The translations under genes were made by a program, and so were the position numbers. 64,000 nt of DNA. It comes from an uncultured Alistipes sp. (GTDB lineage: Bacteria > Bacteroidota > Bacteroidia > Bacteroidales > Rikenellaceae). The notes beneath the pieces are model-generated. The model worked only from the letters and a program-made list of their open reading frames with translations. It searched no databases and was not told the origin of the DNA. Shown in pieces: positions 26,951 through 36,156 of this stretch (within the stretch, counting starts at the first letter, position 1; each line of letters opens with the position of its first letter). The stretch covers positions 16,133 to 80,132 of the forward strand of contig CALVFO010000017.1 of NCBI GenBank assembly GCA_944326855.1. Direction: 5' to 3'.

Positions 26951-28183
26951 TCAGGCGGCCAGCCATCCGAACAACAGCAAAGCCATCACCAGGGTAACGA
27001 AGATATTGAACCCTTGAGCAATCAGGAAAGCCGAGATATTGCGTCGATTTTCCGCCTTAAACAGGAAACGGAAGTCGGTTTCCAGACCGATACACACGAA
27101 AGCGACCGAAAACATCACTTCCCGCATACCTTTGGCCAGCGAACCCAACGATTTGGCCTGTTCGGGCGAGAGACAAAAACTGAAAATCAGCGAGGCCAGC
27201 ACGAAGCCGACCACGAATTTCGGGAAACGATCCCACAAAACCCGTGGCGTAGGACGTTCCGTCCGATGGGTGCCTTTCAACGACCAGTAGATCGAAATCA
27301 CAAAGGCTGCCACCCCTAATAAAACATTCTGTGAAGATTTGATAATCACACTATAAGTTTCGGCTACCTCACCTAAAAATTTACCCGAAGCCACTACAGC
27401 CCCGGTCGTATCGATCGTACCGCCCAGCCAGGCCCCGGCCACCTCCTGAGAGAGGCCCATCCAACGCGCCAGCAACGGCATCAGATACATCATGGGAATC
27501 GCCACGACCAACACCAGAGAAACCACGAACGAGAGTTTTTTGCTGTCGCCTTTGATGGCTCCGCAGGTGGCAATGGCAGCCGAAACCCCGCAAATCGAAA
27601 CGGCACTGGCCAGCATGACACCCATTTCCCGATCCACGTTCATTTTGCCGGAGAGCCAGAAAGTAAAATACCAGACACTGAATACCACGACGAGACTTTG
27701 GATCAGCCCCCAGAACCCGGCCTCCAGAATCTCGCCGAACAACACGGAGGTCCCCAACAGAACCAACCCGATTTTAATGTAATATTCACTACGAACCGCC
27801 GGCGTCAACCATTTCGGCAAGCCGATCGTATTGCGAATCAGGAGTCCGATCGCCACCGAGAAAAACACCGATTCGAGCCCGATCGTTTTGATAAACCCGA
27901 GCCCACAAATGTACATAGACACTGCCGCAATCAGGAAAACGCCCATAAAAGCGGGCACAAACCCCCGTAAACGTTCCCCAAGCCCATAAACCCCCACACC
28001 GGCAAACAACAGCGCGATCAGGAACATTCCTCCAACAGCCATCCAGCTGTCGGCATCCGTCAACGTTTTGGGAAAGGCCGGGATCATTCCGGGAAAACAA
28101 ATAATCGCCGTCATCAGGGCCAAACCCATAATCGTGGCGATCCAATCTTCGTTCTTGAACTGTAGCAGAAATTTATTCAACAT
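26951..28183 (-). CDS. YeiH-type putative sulfate exporter family protein
   Basis: A 410-residue inner-membrane protein with about eleven helices of the YeiH/UPF0324 (PF03601) family. Typical blocks are FFSVAIGLLIRNTIGLP, YYIKIGLVLLGTSVLF, ASAVSICGVSAAIATCGAI and GAWLGGTIDTTGAVVASG, the last being the family's signature. The annotated role, sulfate export, is a database-style name with limited experimental support. It is a single gene on the minus strand with no partner. Confidence 0.88.
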   Translation of the reverse strand: MLNKFLLQFKNEDWIATIMGLALMTAIICFPGMIPAFPKTLTDADSWMAVGGMFLIALLFAGVGVYGLGERLRGFVPAFMGVFLIAAVSMYICGLGFIKTIGLESVFFSVAIGLLIRNTIGLPKWLTPAVRSEYYIKIGLVLLGTSVLFGEILEAGFWGLIQSLVVVFSVWYFTFWLSGKMNVDREMGVMLASAVSICGVSAAIATCGAIKGDSKKLSFVVSLVLVVAIPMMYLMPLLARWMGLSQEVAGAWLGGTIDTTGAVVASGKFLGEVAETYSVIIKSSQNVLLGVAAFVISIYWSLKGTHRTERPTPRVLWDRFPKFVVGFVLASLIFSFCLSPEQAKSLGSLAKGMREVMFSVAFVCIGLETDFRFLFKAENRRNISAFLIAQGFNIFVTLVMALLLFGWLAA

Positions 28184-28318
28184 AATTCACGCGGAGATTT
28201 TGATGCATTGTGACGCGAAAATAACCAAAACGACGAGAGTAATACAGAATGCCCCGTAAAATACGATTTTATGCGTAGTGGCCGGAGAGCATCACGACGC
28301 CGAACAAACTTTTTTTTG

Positions 28319-28326
28319 TAGCTTTG
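28319..28326 (+). promoter_or_regulatory. -7 box for the metallophosphoesterase gene
   Basis: TAGCTTTG at 28319-28326 fits TAnnTTTG, 22 bases before the ATG at 28349. Confidence 0.5.
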
Positions 28327-28348
28327 TCGAAAAGTCTTTCTGCAGATT

Positions 28349-29593
28349 ATGATCAAATATTTCATCGGTTTGTTGGCCCTGCTCGCCCTGGCGCTCGACG
28401 GACTGATCTACCGTCAACTCAAAAAGCGTTTCACAAACCGTTCTTGGGTATCTAAACTTTATTTGGGTCAGGCCATCGTTCTGGATGTCGTGATCGTGAT
28501 CGCCCTGACGTTTTATCGACGGGCCATCAATATGCCCGAAAGTCCGTACGCTCTACTGATTTTGTGGGTAATCTGCCTGTTCTTTCTTACGATTCTTCCG
28601 AAACTGGTCTACATGCTTTTCTCGGCCATAGACAGCCTTTGGAGGGGAGTTCGAGGCCGTAAATCCGTCGTTTTTACCTGGATCGGCGCAGGTGCCGGAG
28701 TATGCGTGTTCGGGATCATGCTCTGGGGCGCCACCGAAGGACGCAGCCGCATTCGGGTCACTGAGGTCGAAATCCGGTCCGACAAAATTCCCGCCTCTTT
28801 CGACGGATACCGCATTGCCCAAATCTCCGACCTGCATATCGGCAATTACGCCCAACGCAACACCCTGATTCAAAGAGTTGTCCAACGTGTCAACGCCTTA
28901 CACCCCGACCTGATCATCAGCAGCGGCGATTTGGTCAATCTCTCGGCTCGGGAACTGACACCCCGGTATCAGGAGATTCTCTCCGGACTGAAAGCTCCGG
29001 ATGGAGTAATGTCCGTCTTCGGCAATCACGATCTGGGTTTTTACATGCAGGAAGATCCGAACTTTACGCCACAGCAAAGCGTACGTATGCTGATCGAAAA
29101 GCAACACGCCATGGGCTGGCGTCTGCTCCAAAACGAAACGGTATATATCCACCGCGGAGCCGACAGTATTTCGGTATCCGGGGTCAAATACCCCCGAGAC
29201 GGTCATCACAACGGCCGCGACAGCGGGTTAGGAGGCTGTGATTTGGTTGCGACGTATCGCGGGGTCCCCGATTCGCTGTTCAACCTGATGATCTCCCACA
29301 CCCCCCAGAACTGGGATGAGATCCGAACGGAAACCCCGGCCGACCTGACCGTGGCAGGGCACGTCCACGCTATGCAGATGAAACTGCCGTTCGGGGAGCG
29401 GGGATGGTCTCCGGCCCGGTGGATGTACGACCGCTGGAGCGGCTTATATGAAGAGGATGGAAAAACCCTCTATATCAACGATGGAATCGGATACGTGATG
29501 TACCCCATGCGTATCGGGACTCGTCCGGAAGTGACGCTTTTCACCCTGAAAAGCACTAAGAAGTCAGCCTCAGACCGATCACCCCGGCAATGA
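28349..29593 (+). CDS. Membrane-anchored metallophosphoesterase (YaeI-like)
   Basis: A 414-residue protein with four N-terminal membrane helices (to about residue 135) and a calcineurin-like phosphoesterase domain. The metal motifs appear in order: ISDLHIGN, SSGDLVNL, FGNHDLG, ISHTPQ and AGHVHAMQ. Proteins of this type are typically periplasmic-facing phosphatases on lipids or nucleotides; the substrate is unknown. Its last 38 bases overlap the 3' end of the converging SMR gene. Confidence 0.9.
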   Translation: MIKYFIGLLALLALALDGLIYRQLKKRFTNRSWVSKLYLGQAIVLDVVIVIALTFYRRAINMPESPYALLILWVICLFFLTILPKLVYMLFSAIDSLWRGVRGRKSVVFTWIGAGAGVCVFGIMLWGATEGRSRIRVTEVEIRSDKIPASFDGYRIAQISDLHIGNYAQRNTLIQRVVQRVNALHPDLIISSGDLVNLSARELTPRYQEILSGLKAPDGVMSVFGNHDLGFYMQEDPNFTPQQSVRMLIEKQHAMGWRLLQNETVYIHRGADSISVSGVKYPRDGHHNGRDSGLGGCDLVATYRGVPDSLFNLMISHTPQNWDEIRTETPADLTVAGHVHAMQMKLPFGERGWSPARWMYDRWSGLYEEDGKTLYINDGIGYVMYPMRIGTRPEVTLFTLKSTKKSASDRSPRQ

Positions 29594-29873
29594 TAAGGGC
29601 CGCGGAAAACAACCGCCAGAAACTGGCCGAATCTCCGAACAACAAAATACCCGCCAACAGCGTACCGACAGCCCCAATGCCGGTCCAAACCACATAGGCC
29701 GTACCGATGGAGATCTGACGTTGTGCCAGATAAAGCAGGAAAACACTCAATGCCATCGAAATGACCGCAAAGAGGATTCCCCAGATTTTCACCTGCATCG
29801 TTTGGGAAAATTTGAGTCCTAAGGCCCATCCCATCTCGAAGAGGCCGCCTAAAATCAAATAAAACCAGGCCAT
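29556..29873 (-). CDS. SMR family exporter, Gdx/SugE-like
   Basis: A 105-residue four-helix small multidrug resistance protein. It has the essential membrane Glu at E13 in LILGGLFEMGWALGLKFS, and the Gdx-type motif YVVWTGIGAVGTLLAG. Known Gdx proteins swap guanidinium for protons as dual-topology dimers; the W-x-G residues after E13 favour this branch over QacE. I see no guanidine riboswitch upstream. Its 3' end overlaps the converging metallophosphoesterase gene by 38 bases. Confidence 0.88.
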   Translation of the reverse strand: MAWFYLILGGLFEMGWALGLKFSQTMQVKIWGILFAVISMALSVFLLYLAQRQISIGTAYVVWTGIGAVGTLLAGILLFGDSASFWRLFSAALIIAGVIGLRLTS

Positions 29874-29977
29874 GATGTTAAAATCGTTCGGAATTGACAG
29901 GACGAAGGTAATGCTTTTGGCAAAAAACTGCTATATTTACGCTCGAATTTCAAAAAACGCTTTTCAAATCACGCTCC

Positions 29978-31219
29978 ATGAAAAAGCCCATCAAAGTCGG
30001 ACTACTACTCAAAATCGTCATTGCGATCATCCTCGGCTTAACCTTTTCCACCTTTCTGCCTGAAGGAGGCGTTCGCATTTTCGTAACCATCAACTCTATT
30101 TTCAGCAACTTTTTGGGCTTCGCCATTCCGCTGATCATTCTCGGACTGGTCGCACCGGGTATCGCCGACCTGGGAAGCGGAGCCGGCAAACTGCTGGGCA
30201 TTACGACCCTGATCGCCTATGTATCGACCATCATCGCCGGATATTTTTCCTATTTCGGGTGCATGTTCACGTTCCCGTACCTGCTGCCTGAAGGCGGTGC
30301 CCATGTGGTAGGAGGAAGCGGATCTGTCGCCACCTCCGGCCAACTGGACCTGGTGGGCAAAACCATCGAACCGTTTTTCACCATCGCCATGCCCCCGCTC
30401 ATGGATGTCGTATCGGCCCTGATTCTTTCGTTTATTCTGGGTTTGGGACTGGCCGCCATGCCGGGCCGGGCTTTCAAAGACGTATTGAATGAATTCGGAG
30501 AGGTGGTCAACATGCTCATCGCCAAAGTCATCATTCCGATCCTTCCGCTGTACATCTTCGGGATCTTCCTCAAAATGGGAGCCGAAGGACAGGCCGCCAG
30601 CATTATGTCCCTATTCATGAAGGTGATCATCCTGATCTTTATCATGCACATTCTCTTGCTGCTGTTCCAGTACGCCGTGGCCGGTATCGTCGCCAAATGC
30701 AATCCGCTCAAGATGCTCAAAACCATGCTTCCGGCCTACATGACCGCTTTGGGGACCCAGTCCTCGGCCGCCACCATTCCGGTATCGCTGGCTCAGACCA
30801 TCAAAATGGGCGTCAACCCCGATCTGGCCGGGTTCGTCGTGCCGCTCTGCGCCACGATTCACCTTTCGGGCAGTATCCTGAAGATCGTCGCCTGTGCACT
30901 GGCCATCATGTGGATCACCCCCGATACCCTGCCCATCACCTTCGAACTCTACACCGGATTCATTCTGATGCTCGGCATCGCCATGGTCGCCGCGCCGGGA
31001 GTGCCGGGAGGTGCCATTATGGCCGCACTGGGTCTGTTGGCCTCGATTCTGGGTTTCAACAACGACCTGCAAGGATTGATGATTGCCCTCTATATCGCCA
31101 TGGATAGCTTCGGAACCGCCGGAAACGTAACCGGTGGAGGCGCCATCGCCCTGATCATGGATAAAATCTACCGCAACATGAAGAAAAAAGAGGCGGCTCA
31201 GGATGCAACGGCAGCATAA
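29978..31219 (+). CDS. Dicarboxylate/amino acid:cation symporter (DAACS)
   Basis: A 413-residue inner-membrane transporter of the GltP/SstT family (PF00375). Visible hallmarks are the serine-rich re-entrant loop GTQSSAATIPVSLAQ, the second re-entrant loop AAPGVPGGAIMAALG and the helix 8 segment MDSFGTAGNVTGGGAIALIMD. It takes up glutamate, aspartate, serine or C4-dicarboxylates with Na+ or H+. The substrate-determining C-terminus has D-x-x-G-T-A-G-N-V rather than the classic NMDGT, so its amino acid preference is unclear. Confidence 0.92.
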   Translation: MKKPIKVGLLLKIVIAIILGLTFSTFLPEGGVRIFVTINSIFSNFLGFAIPLIILGLVAPGIADLGSGAGKLLGITTLIAYVSTIIAGYFSYFGCMFTFPYLLPEGGAHVVGGSGSVATSGQLDLVGKTIEPFFTIAMPPLMDVVSALILSFILGLGLAAMPGRAFKDVLNEFGEVVNMLIAKVIIPILPLYIFGIFLKMGAEGQAASIMSLFMKVIILIFIMHILLLLFQYAVAGIVAKCNPLKMLKTMLPAYMTALGTQSSAATIPVSLAQTIKMGVNPDLAGFVVPLCATIHLSGSILKIVACALAIMWITPDTLPITFELYTGFILMLGIAMVAAPGVPGGAIMAALGLLASILGFNNDLQGLMIALYIAMDSFGTAGNVTGGGAIALIMDKIYRNMKKKEAAQDATAA

Positions 31220-31261
31220 AAGCACAGTCTGAGGTCGTTCTGATTTGACAATCCTTCCCCA

Positions 31262-31726
31262 ATGAACAAGCTCGCAGCCAAAATTCTGTTACTGTTTTCC
31301 GGAGCTCTGCTTCTGGTGCTCTCCGTGCTGCCGCATCACCACCACGGAGACATCATCCACTTCGGAGTTATGGAACGTTGCGAGCCCTGTCAGGAGTGTC
31401 GCGAAAATGCCCGACAAGGCGAATGGGATATTGTAGCCCACAAACATCACCATTCCTCCGACGAATCGGATGCCGATTGCGATCTGCGTCAACTTTTCGT
31501 CATCTCGGCCCGGGAAGAGCAGTTATTGCCGATATATCACGGCAATCAAACCGAACCCTCTTGGAGCCCGACACTGCCATATGTATCCGACCTCTTTTCG
31601 TCGTATTGCCTGCCTCAAAACGACACACCCAACAACCTGAAATACCCGCCGCTGATCGAACGTTTGCGTTCGATCGCGGCAGGGCATATCTTTGCCCTGA
31701 GGGCTCCTCCCGCCATCATTGCTTAA
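31262..31726 (+). CDS. DUF6769-like His-rich membrane-anchored protein
   Basis: A 154-residue protein with an N-terminal hydrophobic helix followed at once by LPHHHHGD, a cysteine cluster (ERCEPCQEC) and a second histidine run HKHHHSS. This is the layout of the small proteins (DUF6769 in Bacteroidales) that head RND metal-efflux operons. It probably binds metal in the periplasm and may hand it on or sense it; this is inferred from composition and position. It lies 83 bases before the adaptor gene. Confidence 0.75.
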   Translation: MNKLAAKILLLFSGALLLVLSVLPHHHHGDIIHFGVMERCEPCQECRENARQGEWDIVAHKHHHSSDESDADCDLRQLFVISAREEQLLPIYHGNQTEPSWSPTLPYVSDLFSSYCLPQNDTPNNLKYPPLIERLRSIAAGHIFALRAPPAIIA

Positions 31727-31809
31727 TCGGGCTCCCTGCATCGTCAGGGAGTTTGCTCGGCGCTTTCACGCACCGGGCTTTCATGTATTCACATCACACC
31801 TTTCAAGCA

Positions 31810-33054
31810 ATGAAAAGCATCTTAATTATCAGCATTATATCGACATGTATATTATGGGGTTGCGGGAATCGTCACACCGAAGCCCATACGGAGCACGGTT
31901 CGGAACACACTGAACATACAGACCTCCACGATCACGACCAACACGATCACGCCACAGAAGGTCATAACCATGAAGCCGAAACCGGCGAAGAACATGCCGC
32001 GCACCACCACGAAAACGAAGAGGCTCACCGTGGAGAAATCATCTTTACCCAGGCGCAAGCAGCCGCAGCCACAAACTTCGCCCTGTACGAAGTTCGCCCT
32101 GTTACGTTCCATGGCATCATTCCGGCCAGCGGACAAATTCTGACGGCTCAGGGAGACGAAGCCACCGTGGTGGCCTCGTTCAGCGGCATTGTCCGCCTGC
32201 CCTCCAAAAAACTGGTTCCCGGAGCCTCGGTAACGGCCGGAGAGACTCTTTTCTATGTCTCTTCCAAAGAGATTGCCGAAGGGGATTACGCCACCCGTAC
32301 GGAAGCCGCCTACCAACAGGCCAAAGCCAATTATGAACGCGCCCAAAAATTGATCGGGGATCGGATCATCTCCCAAGCCGAATTCGAAGCGGCCAAAACG
32401 GCTTACGAAACCGCCGCAGCGGCCCGGGAAGCACTCGGCGACAAAATTTCGAAACAAGGAACCGCCATTCAAGCTCCGCTGAGCGGTTTTATTAAGAATC
32501 TGAGCGTTTCCGAAGGTCAATACGTGGATGTCGGGCAACCGCTGGCAACCGTCTCCCAAAACCGGAGACTGGTTCTGCAAGCCGAAGTTTCTCAACGCTA
32601 CCACCACCTGCTCGGGACGATCCGGAGTGCCAATTTCCTGACTCCGTACGACGACCAACTCTATTCGCTCAGCGAACTCAACGGACGTCTGCTCTCCAGC
32701 GGGAAAGCCTCGGACGGACGTTCGGCCTACATTCCGGTAACGTTCGAATTCGACAACCGGGGCCATGTACTGCCCGGTTCCTTCGTCGAAATCTACCTGA
32801 TCTGCGCCCCGATGTCCGACGTATTGACCATTCCGGTTTCGGCCCTGACCGAAGATCAGGGGAACTATTTTGTTTACGTACAACTGGACGAAGAAGGATA
32901 CCGTCGTCAACAAGTCACCCTGGGGGTTAATGACGGAGAAAATGTCCAAATTCTTTCCGGTCTGAAAGTCGGCGACAAGGTCGTCAGTCAGGGAGCGACG
33001 CTGGTTAAAATGGCCTCCTTCTCCGGGGCGATTCCCCACGGTCACACCCACTAA
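31810..33054 (+). CDS. Heavy-metal RND efflux periplasmic adaptor (CusB/CzcB-like)
   Basis: A 414-residue lipoprotein from the ATG at 31810 (lipobox LWGC). A histidine- and glutamate-rich metal-binding stretch covers about residues 22-77 (for example DLHDHDQHDH). Then come the membrane-fusion domains: beta-barrel/lipoyl (VRLPSKKLVPGASVTAGE), helical hairpin (AEFEAAKTAYETAAAAREAL) and lipoyl return (GTAIQAPLSGFIKNLSV). The open frame runs back to 31378, but the extension overlaps the upstream gene and lacks a signal peptide. It links the inner-membrane pump 12 bases downstream to the outer-membrane channel. Confidence 0.92.
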   Translation: MKSILIISIISTCILWGCGNRHTEAHTEHGSEHTEHTDLHDHDQHDHATEGHNHEAETGEEHAAHHHENEEAHRGEIIFTQAQAAAATNFALYEVRPVTFHGIIPASGQILTAQGDEATVVASFSGIVRLPSKKLVPGASVTAGETLFYVSSKEIAEGDYATRTEAAYQQAKANYERAQKLIGDRIISQAEFEAAKTAYETAAAAREALGDKISKQGTAIQAPLSGFIKNLSVSEGQYVDVGQPLATVSQNRRLVLQAEVSQRYHHLLGTIRSANFLTPYDDQLYSLSELNGRLLSSGKASDGRSAYIPVTFEFDNRGHVLPGSFVEIYLICAPMSDVLTIPVSALTEDQGNYFVYVQLDEEGYRRQQVTLGVNDGENVQILSGLKVGDKVVSQGATLVKMASFSGAIPHGHTH

Positions 33055-33066
33055 TCCGTCGTCGCC

Positions 33067-36000
33067 ATGCTGAACAAAATCATCAACTACTCATTACACA
33101 ACCGACTGTTGGTAATGATCATGGCGGCTCTGGTGACCGGTGTCGGTCTCTACACCGCCAACCGCATGGAAGTCGACGTCTTTCCGGACCTGAACGCCCC
33201 GACAGTAGTAGTCATGACCGAAGCCCTCGGAATGGCTCCCGAAGAGGTGGAACGGACCGTCACCTTCCCAATCGAAACGGCCGTCAACGGAGCGACCGAC
33301 GTTCGGCGCGTCCGTTCGAGTTCAACCACCGGATTTTCGATCGTCTGGGTGGAATTCGATTGGGGCACCGACATCTACCGGGCCCGGCAAATCGTATCCG
33401 AAAAACTGAGCACCCTGGGCGAAACCCTGCCCGACAACGTCGGAACCCCCGTTCTGGGTCCCCAGTCCTCCATTCTGGGTGAACTGATGATCGTGGGACT
33501 GACCGCCGATACCACCTCGATGCAGGAGTTGCGGACACTGGCCGACTGGACCCTGCGTCCCCGTCTGCTTTCCACCGGTGGGGTGGCCCAGGTTACCGTC
33601 ATCGGAGGTGACATCAAAGAGTATCAGATTCTGCTCGACCCGCAACGCATGAAACACTATGGGGTATCGGTCGATGAGGTGCTGGCCGTCGTACAGAACA
33701 TGAGTCGGAACGCCAACGGTGGGGTCTTGAACCAATACGGCAACGAATACCTCATCCGAGGGATGCTTTCCACCACCTCGACCTCGGAAATGGCCAAGGC
33801 TGTCGTAAAAACCGTCGACAACAATCCCGTCCTGCTGGAACACATCGCCGATGTACGGATCGGAGGCAAAACGCCCAAAGTGGGGGTAGCCTCGGAAAAG
33901 GGGAAAGCGGCCGTTTTCCTGACCATCACCAAGCAGCCGAATACCAACTCGTTGGAATTGACCGAAAAGTTGGACGCAGCCATCGCTGAAATGCAGGCCC
34001 AACTGCCCGAAGACATTCATATCTCGACCGATGCGTTTCGGCAGGCCCGTTTTATCGACAACTCGATCGACAACATCCAGAAAGCCCTGCTCGAAGGGGC
34101 CGTATTCGTCGTCATCGTGCTGTTCTTCTTCCTGATGAACGCCCGCACGACGCTGATCTCGCTGATTGCCCTGCCGCTCTCGCTGCTGGTTGCCATTCTG
34201 GCGCTCGAAGCCCTGGGGCTGACCATCAATACCATGAGTCTGGGAGGAATGGCCATCGCCATCGGATCGCTGGTGGATGACGCCATCATCGATGTCGAAA
34301 ACGTATTCAAACGCTTGCGGGAAAACTTCCGCCGCCCTAAAGACGAACGTCTGCCGACCCTGAAAGTCGTGTACGAAGCCTCGACGGAGATCCGCAGCTC
34401 GATCGTCAACGCGACCTTCATCACCATCGTGGCGTTCATTCCACTGTTTTTCCTGAGCGGCATGGAAGGCCGCATGCTCCGTCCGCTGGGAATTTCGTTC
34501 ATCGTAGCGCTGTTCGCCTCCATGATCGTCGCCGTCACGCTGACTCCCGTTCTGTGCAGCTACCTGCTGACCGGAGAACGCACCTTGCACCACAGCGAAA
34601 AGGAACCTTTCCTCTCCCGCTGGCTCAAAAGCATATATGAACCGGCCTTGGAATGGGTTCTGCGACATAAACGACTCGTACTGGGAGGCACCCTCGCGCT
34701 ATTTATCGTCTCGCTGTTCATCTTTACCGGGTTGGGACGCAGTTTCTTACCGGCCTTCAACGAAGGCTCGCTGACGATCAACGTCGCCACCATGCCGGGC
34801 GTTACGCTCGAAGAGTCGAACCACATCGGACAAAGCGCCGAACGTATCCTGATGTCCATTCCCGAAATCCAAACCGTCGCCCGCAAAACCGGACGCGCCG
34901 AACTGGACGAACATGCCCTGGGCGTGAATGTCTCCGAAATCGAGGCTCCGTTCTTGCTCAAGGAACGTTCCCGCAGTGAATTTATGGCCGATGTCCGTCG
35001 CAAACTGAGTGTCCTGCCGGGCGTCAACATCGAAATAGGACAACCCATTTCGCACCGCATCGACGCCATGCTTTCGGGCACCCAGGCCAACATCGCCATC
35101 AAACTCTTCGGTACCGACCTGAACCGCATGTTCAGCCTCGGCACCCAAATCCGCAACGCCATCGCCGACGTGGAAGGCATTGCCGACCTGAACGTAGAAC
35201 AACAGATCGAACGTCCCCAACTGCAGATCCGACCCCGACGCGAGATGCTGGCTCGTTACGGCATCACGTTGCCTCAGTTCTCCGATTTCGTCGAAGTGGC
35301 TCTGGCCGGCCGGGTAGTTTCGCAAGTATACGATCAGGGCCGTTCGTTCGACGTCACCGTCAAGGTGAACGACTCCGACCGCGACCGCATGGAATCGATC
35401 GGCAATCTCTGCATCGAAGGCGCCTATGGAAAAGTTCCGCTGAATTACGTGGCGGAGATCGTTTCCAGCTCGGGCCCCAACACCATCAGTCGTGAAAACG
35501 CCCAGCGCAAAATCGTCATTTCGGCCAATGTTTCGGATCGCGACCTGCGGGGCGTGGTCAACGACATCCAGCGCATTATCGACGAACAGATCGTCCTGCC
35601 CGAAAACTACCACATCGAGTACGGCGGTCAGTTCGAAAGCGAAGCCAATGCCTCCCGCATCCTGTTGCTTTGCTCGATCGTCTCGCTGCTGATTATCTAT
35701 CTGCTGTTGTTCCAGGAGTTCCGCAGCCTGACCGTTGCCGGAGTCATCATGCTCAACCTGCCGCTGGCGCTGATCGGGGGTGTACTGAGTCTGTGGATCA
35801 CCTCGGGCGAATTGAGCATCCCGGCCATCATCGGATTCATATCGTTGTTCGGGATTGCCACCCGCAACGGGATTCTGCTCATCTCGCACTACAATCATCT
35901 CCGCACGGAAGGCCTCTCGTTGCACGATAGCGTCATCCGAGGTTCGCTCGACCGTCTGAACCCCATTCTGATGACAGCCCTGACGTCTGCCCTGGCCCTG

Positions 36001-36156
36001 ATTCCGCTGGCGCTGGGCGGAGACCTGCCGGGCAATGAAATCCAAAGTCCGTTGGCGAAAGTGATTTTGGGTGGTCTGCTCAGTTCGACGCTGCTCAACG
36101 GATTCATCATCCCGATCGTCTACCTGATTGTCAACCGTAAAACCGAAACTGCATGA
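33067..36156 (+). CDS. CusA/CzcA family heavy-metal RND efflux pump
   Basis: A 1029-residue twelve-helix proton-driven pump. It has the RND pattern of helix 1, a large periplasmic loop, helices 2-6, then a second half. In helix 4 the proton-relay acidic residues stand in GGMAIAIGSLVDDAIIDVEN, a variant with two adjacent aspartates and a further Asp and Glu, unlike the CusA MVDAAI or CzcA VDGAVV forms. Which metal it exports is therefore open (Cu/Ag, Zn/Co/Cd or other). The adaptor precedes it by 12 bases and the channel gene overlaps its stop by 4 bases. Confidence 0.93.
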   Translation: MLNKIINYSLHNRLLVMIMAALVTGVGLYTANRMEVDVFPDLNAPTVVVMTEALGMAPEEVERTVTFPIETAVNGATDVRRVRSSSTTGFSIVWVEFDWGTDIYRARQIVSEKLSTLGETLPDNVGTPVLGPQSSILGELMIVGLTADTTSMQELRTLADWTLRPRLLSTGGVAQVTVIGGDIKEYQILLDPQRMKHYGVSVDEVLAVVQNMSRNANGGVLNQYGNEYLIRGMLSTTSTSEMAKAVVKTVDNNPVLLEHIADVRIGGKTPKVGVASEKGKAAVFLTITKQPNTNSLELTEKLDAAIAEMQAQLPEDIHISTDAFRQARFIDNSIDNIQKALLEGAVFVVIVLFFFLMNARTTLISLIALPLSLLVAILALEALGLTINTMSLGGMAIAIGSLVDDAIIDVENVFKRLRENFRRPKDERLPTLKVVYEASTEIRSSIVNATFITIVAFIPLFFLSGMEGRMLRPLGISFIVALFASMIVAVTLTPVLCSYLLTGERTLHHSEKEPFLSRWLKSIYEPALEWVLRHKRLVLGGTLALFIVSLFIFTGLGRSFLPAFNEGSLTINVATMPGVTLEESNHIGQSAERILMSIPEIQTVARKTGRAELDEHALGVNVSEIEAPFLLKERSRSEFMADVRRKLSVLPGVNIEIGQPISHRIDAMLSGTQANIAIKLFGTDLNRMFSLGTQIRNAIADVEGIADLNVEQQIERPQLQIRPRREMLARYGITLPQFSDFVEVALAGRVVSQVYDQGRSFDVTVKVNDSDRDRMESIGNLCIEGAYGKVPLNYVAEIVSSSGPNTISRENAQRKIVISANVSDRDLRGVVNDIQRIIDEQIVLPENYHIEYGGQFESEANASRILLLCSIVSLLIIYLLLFQEFRSLTVAGVIMLNLPLALIGGVLSLWITSGELSIPAIIGFISLFGIATRNGILLISHYNHLRTEGLSLHDSVIRGSLDRLNPILMTALTSALALIPLALGGDLPGNEIQSPLAKVILGGLLSSTLLNGFIIPIVYLIVNRKTETA

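Noticed and set aside
31378-31809. Long N-terminal extension of the RND adaptor
   Set aside because: It overlaps the DUF6769-like gene, and the lipobox signal peptide starts at 31810.
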